In this document: piece after piece, positions 42,598 to 51,641 of the stretch
Layout of the letters: the number at the start of each line of letters is the position of its first letter
How positions within the stretch are numbered: the first letter of the stretch is position 1
DNA from: Anaerolineales bacterium
Lineage (GTDB): Bacteria; Chloroflexota; Anaerolineae; Anaerolineales; UBA11579
Direction of reading: 5' to 3'
Length of the DNA: 64,000 bases
Assembly: GCA_025808555.1 (NCBI GenBank)
Contig: CP075526.1
Coordinates: forward strand, 310,001-374,000
Position numbers and translations under genes: made by a program
The notes under the pieces: model-generated
Told to the model about the DNA's origin: nothing
What the model saw: the letters and a program-made list of their open reading frames with translations, nothing else
Database searches by the model: none

Positions 42598-44484
42598 TTG
42601 AACAGCCCTCGTAGTCGTGTATCCCTTATCTATATCCTCTTTATCGCCGCGCTGGCCTTCTTTTTAGTGTTCAGCTTCCAGCAGCAATCCGGCGCACAAG
42701 AGATCCTGACCCTTAACCAGGTCGCCGCAGACATCAAGGCCGGGCAGGTAAGCCGCCTGGTTACCGATGATGAGACCCTGCGCCTGGTCTACCAGGACGG
42801 CACCGAACGTACCGCCCTGCGCGAACCCGGCCAGACCACCGTCCAGCAGCTGCTGGATCTGGGTGTCACCGCAGAGGAGCTGAGCGTCCAGAGCATCGAG
42901 CTCGAGGTGCGCCCGCCCAGCGCGTGGTTCGGCATCCTCACCGTGCTCACCTACCTGGGACCGCTGATCTTTGTTGGCCTCATCTTCTGGTTTGTCATGC
43001 GCCAGGCCCAGGGCAGCAACAACGCCGCCATGTCGTTTGGCAAATCCCGCGCCCGCATGTTCTCTGGTGAGAACCCCACCGTCACTTTCAATGACGTGGC
43101 CGGCGCCGACGAAGCCAAGGTGGACCTGCAGGAAATTGTTGAATTCCTCAAAGAACCTGAGAAGTTCATTGCCCTCGGTGCGCGTATCCCCAAAGGCGTG
43201 CTGCTGGTGGGCCAGCCCGGCACCGGCAAGACCCTGATGGCCAAAGCCGTCTCGGGCGAAGCCGGCGTGCCGTTCTTCTCCATCTCCGGCTCCGAATTCG
43301 TTGAGATGTTCGTGGGCGTCGGCGCCAGCCGCGTGCGCGACCTGTTCGATCAGGCCAAGCGCCATTCCCCCTGCATCATCTTCATTGACGAAATTGACGC
43401 CGTGGGCCGCCAACGCGGCGCCGGCCTGGGCGGAAGCCACGACGAACGTGAGCAGACCCTTAACCAGATGCTGGTTGAGATGGACGGTTTCGACACCGAC
43501 ACCAACATCATCATGATCGCTGCCACCAACCGCCCCGACATTCTGGACCCGGCCCTGCTACGCCCCGGTCGCTTTGACCGGCGCGTAACGATGGACCCGC
43601 CCGATGTGAAGGGCCGTGAAGCCATCCTCAAGGTGCATGTGCGCGGCAAGCCGCTGGCCAAGGAAGTCAAGTTGCCTACCCTGGCCCGCGCCACCCCTGG
43701 CTTTGTCGGCGCTGACCTTGAGAACCTGGTCAACGAAGCCGCCATCCTCTCCGCCCGCCGCAACAAGAAGACCATCGGGCAACAGGAGCTGGAGGAATCG
43801 GTCGAGCGCGTCATGCTGGGCGGCCCTGAGCGGCGCAGCAAGATCATCAGCCCGGAAGAGAAGCTGATCGTGGCCTACCATGAGGCCGGCCACGCCATTG
43901 TGGGCCACGTGCTGCCGAATGCAGACCCGATCCACAAGATCACCATCGTGCCGCGCGGCCAGGCCGGCGGCTACGTGCTGGCCCTGCCCGACGAAGACCG
44001 CGACATGGTCAGCCGCAACAAGCTGATCGAGCGCATGGTGGTGGCCCTCGGCGGCCGCGCCGCCGAAGAGCTGGTGTTTGACGACATCACTTCCGGCGCC
44101 TCCAGCGACATCCAAACCGTGACCCAGATCGCCCGCCAGATGGTGATGCGCCTGGGCATGAGCGAGAAGCTGGGCACGCGTGTCTACGGCCAGAAGGAAG
44201 AGCTGGTGTTCCTGGGCCGCGAGATCTCTGAGCAGAAGGACTACTCTGAAGCCATTGCTGAAGAGATCGACCGTGAGGTGCTCAAGCTGGTCACTAATGC
44301 TTATGCCCACGCCAAGAAGATCCTCACCAAGTACCGCAAGGAGCTGAAGAAGATCGCCGAGAAGCTGGTTGAAGTCGAAACGCTCTCCCGCGACGAGTTC
44401 GAGAAGCTGATGCCCGCCGCCAGCAAGCGTGTCGGCGGTACCCCGGTGTTCGTCGGCGCTACCAACGGCCGCAGCGCCAAGTAG
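42598..44484 (+). CDS. ftsH: ATP-dependent zinc metalloprotease FtsH
   Basis: A 628-residue membrane protease with two transmembrane helices (about 9-27 and 104-126) around a short external loop. The AAA+ domain has Walker A GQPGTGKT near 203 and second region of homology RPGRFDRRV near 320; the M41 zinc protease has HEAGH near 427. It degrades misfolded membrane and short-lived cytosolic proteins. The start is TTG at 42598, supported by GGAGG 6 nt upstream and an extended -10 promoter. It is monocistronic and closed by a terminator. Confidence 0.97.
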   Translation: MNSPRSRVSLIYILFIAALAFFLVFSFQQQSGAQEILTLNQVAADIKAGQVSRLVTDDETLRLVYQDGTERTALREPGQTTVQQLLDLGVTAEELSVQSIELEVRPPSAWFGILTVLTYLGPLIFVGLIFWFVMRQAQGSNNAAMSFGKSRARMFSGENPTVTFNDVAGADEAKVDLQEIVEFLKEPEKFIALGARIPKGVLLVGQPGTGKTLMAKAVSGEAGVPFFSISGSEFVEMFVGVGASRVRDLFDQAKRHSPCIIFIDEIDAVGRQRGAGLGGSHDEREQTLNQMLVEMDGFDTDTNIIMIAATNRPDILDPALLRPGRFDRRVTMDPPDVKGREAILKVHVRGKPLAKEVKLPTLARATPGFVGADLENLVNEAAILSARRNKKTIGQQELEESVERVMLGGPERRSKIISPEEKLIVAYHEAGHAIVGHVLPNADPIHKITIVPRGQAGGYVLALPDEDRDMVSRNKLIERMVVALGGRAAEELVFDDITSGASSDIQTVTQIARQMVMRLGMSEKLGTRVYGQKEELVFLGREISEQKDYSEAIAEEIDREVLKLVTNAYAHAKKILTKYRKELKKIAEKLVEVETLSRDEFEKLMPAASKRVGGTPVFVGATNGRSAK

Positions 44485-44501
44485 CAGCCAACGCATAAAA
44501 G

Positions 44502-44528
44502 AAGGCCAGGCATTCGCCTGGCCTTTTT
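44502..44528 (+). terminator. Rho-independent terminator after ftsH
   Basis: AAGGCCAGGC-ATTC-GCCTGGCCTT followed by a T-run, 17 bp after the stop. Confidence 0.92.
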
Positions 44529-44599
44529 GTTTCTCTATGCTATTCAAAGCGAGGAGAGCAATGCTTTAAGCGCATTGCGGCCAACTGGGTCTTTCTTGA

Positions 44600-44731
44600 C
44601 CTAAAGGATTCCTCGGCTGTACGATCTTGCGCGCTGAGATAAAGTCAAAAACGCCGCCTCGGAATGACAGGAGTGCAAAAATACACCGTCATTCCGAACC
44701 CGAGCGAAGCGAGGGGGAGGAATCCTTTAGG
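44600..44731. repeat. Two inverted copies of dispersed repeat R1
   Basis: CCTAAAGGATTCCTCGG at the left and GAGGAATCCTTTAGG at the right end; CGGAATGACA and GTCATTCCGA face each other in the middle, so two R1 copies lie head to head. The right copy includes CGAGCGAAGCGAGG, a GCGAAGC mini-hairpin. The 44529-44842 gap holds no gene that I can see. Confidence 0.8.
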
Positions 44732-44842
44732 TCATTGCAAGCTGAGCAAGTTGGTCTTGCGTCTTCTCCTGATACTTTCACTCAGACCACATAGGGGCGA
44801 GCATGCTAAGCCCTATATACCCTGTGCTGAACTCCCGATTCC

Positions 44843-46480
44843 TTATCCCTCAAATTCGCGCAGGTACTTCTCCCGATTATCCGTACGGGCATGCTTGCCG
44901 CTGGAGGTCTTCAGGATCCAGCCGCGCGGCACAAAGCGCAGGTCGCCCACGGTCACCTCGGTCTCCTGCACCACCTTGGCGCGCAGCTCCTGCTCGGCGG
45001 CGGCCAGGTCGGCGCCCTCCTGTGTTTCGCAGATGATGACGACTTTCTCGGAGCCAAGGCGCTCGTCCAGTACACCGAAGGCCACAGCGCGGCCGGGGTA
45101 CACGCCGGCGGTGCGGTTGGCGATGTCTTCCAGGTCTTGTGGATAGATGTTCTTGCCACCAACGATCAGCAGGTCTTTCTTGCGACCACTGATATACAGA
45201 TCCCCGTCAGCCAGGTAGCCCATGTCGCCGGTCAGGTACCAGCCATCGGCGGTGATGGCCTCGGCGCTCAGGTCAGGCCGCTTGTAGTAGCCGCTGAGCA
45301 TGAACTCCGAGCGCAGGCCGATCTCCCCCACCCTGCGCTCCGCTAGCAGATTGCGCTGTGCATCAAAGATACCCAGCTCCACACTCTCGATCGGCGCGCC
45401 ACAGCTCACCACGCGCTTGCCCTCGGCGGCGGGGATGGCTTCGCCGCGCTCCTGCAGCGCGCCGATCTCGACCACATCCACCCTAGGCGGCTGGCCCATC
45501 GCGGTATGCGTGACGGCAAAGGTGTTCTCAGCCATGGCGTAGCTGACGCCCAGCGCATTGGCTGAGAAGCCAAACGGGGCCAGTTTCTCGGCAAATATCT
45601 GATGGCTTTCGTCGTAGACCGGCTCGGAGCAGTTGATCACGCCGCGCCACGAGGTCAGGTCGAACTCGGCGCCGGGGCGCACGCTACGAGCGATGAGCTT
45701 ATAGGCAAAGTTGGGCAGCCAGCACAGCGTGCCGCGATGGCGGTCAATAGCCTCCAGCAGGCTGGTGGGCTGGCGCACCCACTCAAATGGCGACATTAGC
45801 ACCAGGTGCGTACCAGTGAGAATGGGGATGACGAAGCCCGCGATGAGGCCCATATCGTGATACAGCGGCAGCCAGCTCACGATGACGTCTGTGTGCGGAT
45901 CCAACTGGATGGCCTTGCCATACGCTTCCACCTGGCGCAGCACGGCGCGGTGCGAAAGGGCTACGCCCTTTTGCAAGCCCGTGCTGCCGCTGCTGTGCTG
46001 CAGCAGCGCGATGGCATCGGGGTCAATGGCGGGCGCGGTAGGCAGGCTGCTTTCAGCGGCCTGTGCCACGCTCAGCACGGCACAATCGAGCCCCGCCAAC
46101 AACTCACGCAGCGAGTCATAAAACTCCGGATAGGTGATGACCACTTTGGCGCCTGAGTGCTCGACCAGCGTTTTGATGCGCTGGCGGTACAGGTCGGGAT
46201 CGAGCTTCTCGGTCAGAAAGGGAAAGATGGACGGCACCGCGCCGATGAGGGCGGCGCCCCAGAAGGCGTAGACCAGATCCAGCGAGTGCTGCAACACCAG
46301 GACGACCAGGTCTCCCGCCCCCAGGCCCGCGGCGGCCAGGCGGCCGCTGTAGGCCTGAGCGGATCGCAAGAACTCGCCGCGGGTAATGGTCTGCTCGCCG
46401 CCGCGCTCAATGAAGGTGAGCGCTGGCCGCTGCGGGGCTTCGGCGGCGCGGGCGGTGAGGGTGGATACGAGGGTGGACAA
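44843..46480 (-). CDS. Fatty acyl-AMP ligase-type (FAAL) adenylating enzyme of the O-acylation operon
   Basis: A 545-residue ANL-superfamily ligase. It has the ATP-binding loop LQHSSGSTGLQKGV near residue 175, YLTGDMGYL and GRKKDLLIVGGKNIYPQDLE near 415-445, and a C-terminal catalytic Lys in KTSSGKHAR. The NIYPQD motif is characteristic of fatty acyl-AMP ligases, which load acyl chains directly on carrier proteins. It lies 1 bp after the carrier protein. I take TTG at 46480 as the start; longer versions would overlap the carrier gene. The acyl chain it selects is unknown. Last gene of the operon. Confidence 0.85.
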   Translation of the reverse strand: MSTLVSTLTARAAEAPQRPALTFIERGGEQTITRGEFLRSAQAYSGRLAAAGLGAGDLVVLVLQHSLDLVYAFWGAALIGAVPSIFPFLTEKLDPDLYRQRIKTLVEHSGAKVVITYPEFYDSLRELLAGLDCAVLSVAQAAESSLPTAPAIDPDAIALLQHSSGSTGLQKGVALSHRAVLRQVEAYGKAIQLDPHTDVIVSWLPLYHDMGLIAGFVIPILTGTHLVLMSPFEWVRQPTSLLEAIDRHRGTLCWLPNFAYKLIARSVRPGAEFDLTSWRGVINCSEPVYDESHQIFAEKLAPFGFSANALGVSYAMAENTFAVTHTAMGQPPRVDVVEIGALQERGEAIPAAEGKRVVSCGAPIESVELGIFDAQRNLLAERRVGEIGLRSEFMLSGYYKRPDLSAEAITADGWYLTGDMGYLADGDLYISGRKKDLLIVGGKNIYPQDLEDIANRTAGVYPGRAVAFGVLDERLGSEKVVIICETQEGADLAAAEQELRAKVVQETEVTVGDLRFVPRGWILKTSSGKHARTDNREKYLREFEG

Positions 46481-46481
46481 G

Positions 46482-46736
46482 CTACTTGGCGCGGGCGGCG
46501 ATGAGGTCAGCCAGCTGGTTGAGCGAGTCAAAGGTCTGCGCGTTGAGCTCGGTGTCATCAATGCGCGCGCCCCAGCTTTGCTCAGCAAAGAGGGCCAGGT
46601 CCACCAGCGAGAAAGAATCGATCAGACCGCCCGAGATCAACGGTTCGTCGGCGCCAATGGTTTTATCCGGGCGCTTGAGGACTTCCTTGGTGATGTAGTC
46701 GTTCAGTTTGGCAATGATTTCATTCTTGTCGGTCAT
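46482..46736 (-). CDS. Acyl carrier protein-like protein (DltC-like)
   Basis: An 84-residue four-helix carrier protein. The phosphopantetheine attachment site is Ser in GLIDSFSLVDL (about residues 37-47), the DS-(F/M) pattern being typical of DltC-like and secondary-metabolism carriers. It would accept an acyl group from the FAAL immediately downstream and hand it to the membrane acyltransferase. Its ATG overlaps the stop of the lipoprotein gene (ATGA). Starts further upstream would extend into that gene and lack carrier-protein character. Confidence 0.88.
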   Translation of the reverse strand: MTDKNEIIAKLNDYITKEVLKRPDKTIGADEPLISGGLIDSFSLVDLALFAEQSWGARIDDTELNAQTFDSLNQLADLIAARAK

Positions 46737-48016
46737 GGTTTCTCCACGCCCCAGTCTATCAAAGACTGGCGCAGGGTATCGAGGGTCTTGAGGCCAACGT
46801 AGGAGCGCACACTCCAGGCCTCGTAAGTGATGTGAAAGTCTGGCGGCTGCAAATTCTTGTCGCGGTCCAGGTCCAAGCCGTGATTGGGCAGCGGCTGGGC
46901 GGCACGCCACCAGTTGATCAGCGGGATGTCGTATTCATACGCGACCCGCGCCGTGGCCTCATTGATGGCGTGGCCGCCTTCCACATTGTCTGCCTTGGTA
47001 AGCAGGATGGGAATGACCTTGTGCTCCAGCGCATAGTCCACCGCCTGGCGCAGGTACTGCTCATAGTTCTCGGCAGTGCGGCCCTCGTATACAAACTCCA
47101 TCGAGATGAAGATGAAGGAAGGCTGCCAGGTGCGGATCTCGCAGGCGAGCGGGGTCTCGCCATTGTCGCACTGGCCCGGGTCGGCCCGCAGGGCGGTGAA
47201 GATGGCGGGGAAGTTATAGCCGCCATCCACAGCCAGGCCATCGCGATTGAAAGAGCCGGTGAAGTGCTCCACGGTCTGAAGTAGATATTGCTCGTTAGGA
47301 GGGAAAGAGAAGCGGGCGGGAATGTCATATACGCCCATGAAAGCTTCGGGAATGTTCTGGCAATCACCGGCTACTGAAAAGTGCTGCGGGTTGTTGCCCT
47401 GCGCCAGCCCATCGGCATAGACCTGCGCCAGCCACTGGCTGGGCGTGGGGATGATGGGCCAGGCGCGCCAATCGGCGGGCAGCGCGCGCGTATCCGGCGT
47501 TGGGGTATGGTCTGGGGTGGCCGTGGCGGGCACGGGCGTGCTGCTGGCTGCTTCGTCAGGCAGGGCGGTCGCCGTGGCCTGCGCCTCGGCGACCTGCGAA
47601 TTGCTGGCCAGGCCGCACATCTTCCACTCGCCGCCATCCACCACCGCGCTGAAGACGCGGCCACCCAGCTCGTCCAGCTGGTCTTCGCCGCCGGCATAGC
47701 TGTAACGCACCTGGCCGGTGCAGCTCACCAAAGCCGACTCGCCATCCTGGGCCAGCAGGCTGCATTCCAGGTTCTCCAGCTCGGTCTGCACGCCCTGATA
47801 GGCGGCCGCTTCCAGGCGGGCCTGGGCTTCCCAGGCGGAGCAGGCGGCATTGACCGCGCCGACCTCATCTACCGAGACGAGCGCCTGCAGGTAACCCTCG
47901 ACGGCGGCCTGGGGGGAACCGGCCGCGCCGCCAGAGCAGGCTGCCAGCAGCATTGCGACGAGAGCGAATTTAAGGGTTGAGGTCAAACTGAGCGGAAAGG
48001 GCTTCGATGATCGCAT
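46733..48016 (-). CDS. Lipoprotein with C-terminal SGNH-like domain
   Basis: About 427 residues. A lipoprotein signal with lipobox LLAAC is followed by a small NTF2-like or DUF4878-like region (about 35-130) and a Pro/Thr-rich linker. A C-terminal SGNH-hydrolase-like domain (about 170-427) has conserved-looking stretches VIPILLTKADNVEGG, LINWWRAAQ and PPDFHITYEAW; the catalytic Ser could not be placed with confidence. Start choice: ATG at 48016 overlaps the upstream gene by 47 bp; TTG at 47986 is a shorter option. It may help transfer or remove acyl groups on the cell surface. Confidence 0.65.
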   Translation of the reverse strand: MRSSKPFPLSLTSTLKFALVAMLLAACSGGAAGSPQAAVEGYLQALVSVDEVGAVNAACSAWEAQARLEAAAYQGVQTELENLECSLLAQDGESALVSCTGQVRYSYAGGEDQLDELGGRVFSAVVDGGEWKMCGLASNSQVAEAQATATALPDEAASSTPVPATATPDHTPTPDTRALPADWRAWPIIPTPSQWLAQVYADGLAQGNNPQHFSVAGDCQNIPEAFMGVYDIPARFSFPPNEQYLLQTVEHFTGSFNRDGLAVDGGYNFPAIFTALRADPGQCDNGETPLACEIRTWQPSFIFISMEFVYEGRTAENYEQYLRQAVDYALEHKVIPILLTKADNVEGGHAINEATARVAYEYDIPLINWWRAAQPLPNHGLDLDRDKNLQPPDFHITYEAWSVRSYVGLKTLDTLRQSLIDWGVEKP

Positions 48017-49091
48017 CCGCGAATTGTAGCGTACCCCGCGGGGTGAGGTGGATGGGCGTGTTGGTGAACTCGGCATTGCTGGCGGCTTGCCATAGGTCGG
48101 CATAGTGCCAGCCTTGCGCCTCGGCTTCGGCAGCCAACAGGCTGCGGTAGCCGTCGTAGGCCCAGCGGGGATAGAAGGAGTTGTAGCGCAGGTGGCTGTT
48201 GGCGCCGTCGCTGGCGAAGATGGGCTCGTTGATGATCAGCACCGGCACGCCGCCAGCCCGCTGCACGCCGGCGGCGAGGACTTCGAAGGCCAGCTCGCCG
48301 CGCTCCAGTTCCCGTTCCAGGCCGCCGTAGCTTTCATCGGCTTCCAGGTCTATTGCGTGGCTTTCGTATTCGTCGGGGATGTGCACGTCTATGCCCGTAG
48401 CGGCCCAGGCGAAGCCGTAGAGCTGCAAGCGCAGCAGGTCGGCCAGGTTGCGGCGCTGGGAAACAAAGAAGGGATTGGAGAGTGGAGATTGGGAGGGCAA
48501 TTGGTCAGTGATTATTGGTAACTGATAATTGCTAACCAGGATAGAAACGCGCTGCGGGTTGTTTTGCACCAGGGGCGAGGCAAGCTGCTTATCCCACGGG
48601 AAAGCTTCCAGCGTTGTGGGCCAAAGGATGAGATCAGGTTCATACTGCATCGCCTCGTCCAGCAGCATCAGGTCTTTGGTGAGCGAGATGGTGGGATGGC
48701 CGAGATTGTAGAAGACGACCTGGCGTCCATCGGCGCTGTGCAAGTTGGCGGAATTGAGCGCGGCGGTCAGCGTATCTTTGTTCTCCAGCAGGAAACCCCA
48801 TACCGAGGAGTCGCCGATGACAAAGACGCGGAACTCATCAGGGGGCTTGGGCGCGGCCGTGAGGACATGGCTGGCAAACATCGCCTCCACGCTATATAGG
48901 TTCAGGTTGTAGGCGCGCTGCGGGTCGTCACCGTACGGCAGGCGCTGGCGGCCGGGCAGCAACGTGTTGTACAAGCTGATCTGGACCAGCGCCGGCAGCG
49001 GGTTGATGGCGCCGAAGAGCAGGTTAAGCGCTAGGAACAGAACGGCGGCCTTGGCCAACAGGCGCAACGGGGAAATGGTTTGCGTATCCAT
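47970..49091 (-). CDS. Membrane-anchored SGNH/GDSL-like protein (DltD/AlgJ-like role)
   Basis: A 373-residue protein with an N-terminal membrane anchor (about residues 12-32) and an external SGNH domain. Block I is VFVIGDSSVWG near residue 90 with the nucleophile Ser; the block V-like segment PIHLTPRGTLQFAD near 350 supplies a His. SGNH proteins beside MBOAT acyltransferases complete O-acylation of envelope polymers, as DltD and AlgJ/X do. It starts 2 bp after the MBOAT stop. Starts further upstream overlap the MBOAT gene and were rejected. Confidence 0.8.
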   Translation of the reverse strand: MDTQTISPLRLLAKAAVLFLALNLLFGAINPLPALVQISLYNTLLPGRQRLPYGDDPQRAYNLNLYSVEAMFASHVLTAAPKPPDEFRVFVIGDSSVWGFLLENKDTLTAALNSANLHSADGRQVVFYNLGHPTISLTKDLMLLDEAMQYEPDLILWPTTLEAFPWDKQLASPLVQNNPQRVSILVSNYQLPIITDQLPSQSPLSNPFFVSQRRNLADLLRLQLYGFAWAATGIDVHIPDEYESHAIDLEADESYGGLERELERGELAFEVLAAGVQRAGGVPVLIINEPIFASDGANSHLRYNSFYPRWAYDGYRSLLAAEAEAQGWHYADLWQAASNAEFTNTPIHLTPRGTLQFADAIIEALSAQFDLNP

Positions 49092-49093
49092 CA

Positions 49094-50491
49094 CTAGCCC
49101 GATCCAAACAGTACGCGCAGCACATGCAAAGCCTGGGCCGGCTGCGGCAGCACGAACCATACCCAGCCCAATGCCACATAAAGGAAAGTGCCTGCAACGG
49201 AGAGGGCATGCTGCCAACGGGCCGGTGCCGGCCTCCCTTTGCGTGCTGCGGCAAACTGGCTGTGCAGGAACAAACCAACGCCATGCCACAGGCCCCAGAT
49301 CAGAAAGTTGAGGGTGACGCCGTGCCACAGACCGATCAAGGCCATCGTGCTGACCTGCCCCACCAGAATGACAGCCCACACCGGCCAATTGTGCGTGCGC
49401 AAGAAGCGCGTCAACGGATTGAAGAAATAAGCGCGGAACCATTGGGCCAGCGTGATGTGCCAGCTGTTCCAGAACGCGGTCAAGTTGGGCTGGCTGTATG
49501 GGCGCGCAAAGTTCTCTGGCAGGCGCACGCCGAACAGCAAACCCAGGCCAATGGCGATGTGAGTGTAGCCGGCAAAATCGAAGAAGATGCGCCAGGCATA
49601 GGCGATGAGGAGCACCCACATCCACACCGTCGAGTGGGTCTGCGCGCCGAGGGTGGGATTGAGCGCAAAATAGGCCAGCGCATCCGCCAGCACAAATTTC
49701 ATGAACAGGCCCGTCACCAGGCGTTGGCCGGCGGCCTGCAGCTCGGCTGCGCCGAGCAGGAAGCGTTCATGCAACTGGGGCACAAAGCGCTCGACGCGCT
49801 CAATCGGGCCAGCGGTCAATGCTGGAAAGAAGACGATATAGGTCACAAAGTCACGCAGGCCCAGCTGCGGCAGGCGGCCAGCCGCCCGGTCACGCAACGT
49901 GTGCACCAGGCGGAAGGCGATATAGGAGAAGCCCAGCCAGTTTATGTCGAGCGCCGTGGCCAGCGCCGGGTCCTGCCCGCCCAGGCTGCGCAGCCAGGCG
50001 CTGAGGCCGCGCGCCAGCGGCTCGGCCTTGAGCGCTATGAGGACAGCGAGGATGGCAATGCTGGCAGCGCCCAACACGGCGGCCCGCCCGCGCAGGCTAC
50101 GAGCGGCCAGCCAGGCCAGCCCAGCCAGCACGGCCACCAAGGCGGCCACTAGTTCCACCTGCGGTGGGCGGCTGGCGGTGAGCAGTGGCGTGTTGAGATA
50201 GCGCGTAGCCGCCAGCAGCAGGCCGCCTAGCGCCAAGGCCGCGGCCGCCAGCTTGTTCTCACGGCTCATGCTGGCGCCGGCGGGCAGGGTCAGCGCCCAC
50301 ACGAGAGCGGCCAGGCTCAGACTGGCGGCGGGCAGCCAGAAGTCAAAGCCGCGCACCAGGGCGGCGGGCTGCAGCCAGAACACGGCCAGCGCCGAGGCAG
50401 CGAACAGCAGCCGGGGCCGGCTGATGCGGCTATACAGGCGGCCCGCCAACAGGCCCAGCGCGGCGAAGACGAAGATCTGTTGAAGGGTCAA
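49094..50491 (-). CDS. MBOAT-family membrane O-acyltransferase (DltB/AlgI-like)
   Basis: A 465-residue polytopic protein with about eleven helices. The MBOAT signature is clear: an invariant His in LIGLWHGVTLNFLIWGLWHG (about residues 395-414), an upstream FFPALTAGPIERVERF motif (about 230-245), and DFAGYTHIAIGLGLLFG typical of AlgI/DltB relatives. It should move acyl groups across the membrane onto extracellular polymers. It starts with TTG at 50491, 1 nt after the stop of a hydrophobic mini-frame. It is the core of the O-acylation operon. Confidence 0.9.
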   Translation of the reverse strand: MTLQQIFVFAALGLLAGRLYSRISRPRLLFAASALAVFWLQPAALVRGFDFWLPAASLSLAALVWALTLPAGASMSRENKLAAAALALGGLLLAATRYLNTPLLTASRPPQVELVAALVAVLAGLAWLAARSLRGRAAVLGAASIAILAVLIALKAEPLARGLSAWLRSLGGQDPALATALDINWLGFSYIAFRLVHTLRDRAAGRLPQLGLRDFVTYIVFFPALTAGPIERVERFVPQLHERFLLGAAELQAAGQRLVTGLFMKFVLADALAYFALNPTLGAQTHSTVWMWVLLIAYAWRIFFDFAGYTHIAIGLGLLFGVRLPENFARPYSQPNLTAFWNSWHITLAQWFRAYFFNPLTRFLRTHNWPVWAVILVGQVSTMALIGLWHGVTLNFLIWGLWHGVGLFLHSQFAAARKGRPAPARWQHALSVAGTFLYVALGWVWFVLPQPAQALHVLRVLFGSG

Positions 50492-50492
50492 C

Positions 50493-50613
50493 CTAGAAAC
50501 CCTGATAGATCCATAACGGCGCGCTGTCGCTGGTCATGATCAGTAGCAAGATCGCAATAAGGCATAGCAACAACGCGTAGAAGTTCTCGCGGGAGAGCAG
50601 ACGTTTGAACATG
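50493..50613 (-). pseudogene. DltX-like microprotein gene with an apparent 1-nt frameshift
   Basis: Directly upstream of the MBOAT gene, the frame ending at 50493 reads YALLLCLIAILLLIM, then TSDSAPLWIYQGF and stop. This is a single membrane helix with a C-terminal (hydrophobic)-I-Y-x-x-F motif like that of DltX proteins, the small partners of DltB. The best start is ATG at 50613 (FKRLLSRENF follows), with TATAAT 8 nt upstream, but it is offset by one base: an extra G around 50580-50581 breaks the frame. Either a true mutation, a sequence error, or internal initiation from TTG 50573. Spacing to the MBOAT start is 1 nt. Confidence 0.5.
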
Positions 50614-50621
50614 GCAAGAAT

Positions 50622-50627
50622 TATAAA
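50622..50627 (-). promoter_or_regulatory. -10 box of the O-acylation operon
   Basis: TATAAT on the minus strand, 8 nt before the ATG at 50613; leaderless-type spacing. Confidence 0.6.
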
Positions 50628-50640
50628 GCGAGGAGAATCA

Positions 50641-50688
50641 CCACAGATAAACACAGATGCATCTGTGTTTATCTTTGTTCATCTGTGG
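50641..50688. repeat. Dispersed repeat R4, copy 2
   Basis: CCACAGATAAACACAGATGC, then ATCTGTGTTTATCTTTGTTC and ATCTGTGG. It contains a perfect 20-bp palindrome AACACAGATG/CATCTGTGTT and is directly followed by the -10 box of the next gene. Confidence 0.85.
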
Positions 50689-50689
50689 T

Positions 50690-50695
50690 TAGAAT
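50690..50695 (+). promoter_or_regulatory. -10 box after repeat R4, leaderless arrangement
   Basis: TAGAAT ends 6 nt before the ATG at 50702; preceded by GGT from the repeat, as in copy 1 of R4. Confidence 0.5.
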
Positions 50696-50701
50696 CCAAC
50701 G

Positions 50702-51592
50702 ATGAACCGTTTCTTACAGCGCCTGGCCGAACCGCGCCCGATCCTACTGGATGGCGCCACCGGCACCGAGCTGCAGCACCGCGGCATTGACACCGGCACA
50801 CCGATCTGGAGCGCGCTGGCCCTGCTGGAGTCACCCAAGCTGGTGGAGCAAGTCCACCGTGATTATCTGGAAGCTGGCGCCGAGATCATTATCACCAACA
50901 CCTTCCGCACTCACCGGCGAAACCTGGAGCAGGTCGGCCTGGGCGAGGAAGCCGCCCGCTTGACCACCCTGGCAGTAGCGATTGCCCAGGCGGCGGTGCG
51001 CGCCAGCGGCAAGCCCGCCTATGTGGCCGGCGGCATTGCGCCGCTGGAGGACAGCTACACGATGGCCCCGCTGCCGCGGGCCGTGTACCTGCAGGAGCAC
51101 GGCGAGATCGCCCGCACGCTAGCCGCCGCCGGTGTAGACCTGCTGCTGCTCGAGACCATGAAGGACATTGCCGAGACCGAAGCCGCTGCCGAAGCCGCGA
51201 AGGCGACCGGCCTGCCCTACGGCGTGAGTTTCATCTGCAAGCTGGACGGCCGCTTGTTCTCCGGCGAGAGCATTGCCGATGCGGTGCGCGCCATTGAGCC
51301 GCACGGCCCGGCCTTCGTGGGCATCAATTGCACCGCCGCCCCTTACCTGCACAACGCGCTGCGCGAGTTGCGCGCCGCTACCAGCCTGCCTATCTGCGCT
51401 TACGCCAACCCCAGCGAAACTGAGGATTATGTGAACTGGGACCCGACCGCCGCTGAGCAGCCCGAAGGCTACGCCGAGTTTGCGCGCCAATGGCTGGCCG
51501 ATGGCGCCAAGATCATCGGCGGCTGTTGCGGCACCACGCCAGAGCACATCGCTCATTTAAAAGGATTGATCACCGCAGATGAACGCGGATAA
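50702..51592 (+). CDS. Homocysteine S-methyltransferase family protein
   Basis: A 296-residue BHMT/MmuM-type TIM barrel that transfers a methyl group to homocysteine. The start ILLDGATGTELQHRG is diagnostic. The zinc-binding Cys residues are in GINC (near 210) and GGCCGT (near 273-274). The methyl donor (S-methylmethionine, SAM or betaine) is not predictable. The last residues and stop (TADERG) are encoded by the beginning of an R4 repeat, so the repeat defines the C-terminus. Leaderless-type promoter upstream. Confidence 0.92.
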   Translation: MNRFLQRLAEPRPILLDGATGTELQHRGIDTGTPIWSALALLESPKLVEQVHRDYLEAGAEIIITNTFRTHRRNLEQVGLGEEAARLTTLAVAIAQAAVRASGKPAYVAGGIAPLEDSYTMAPLPRAVYLQEHGEIARTLAAAGVDLLLLETMKDIAETEAAAEAAKATGLPYGVSFICKLDGRLFSGESIADAVRAIEPHGPAFVGINCTAAPYLHNALRELRAATSLPICAYANPSETEDYVNWDPTAAEQPEGYAEFARQWLADGAKIIGGCCGTTPEHIAHLKGLITADERG

Positions 51593-51629
51593 ACGCCGAT
51601 AAAAACTTTGCATCTGTGTTTATCTGTGG
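51573..51629. repeat. Dispersed repeat R4, copy 3
   Basis: CCGCAGATGAACGCGGATAA ... GCATCTGTGTTTATCTGTGG; overlaps the 3' end of the homocysteine methyltransferase gene and ends 12 nt before the next start codon. Confidence 0.8.
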
Positions 51630-51641
51630 ATAAAAATACAT

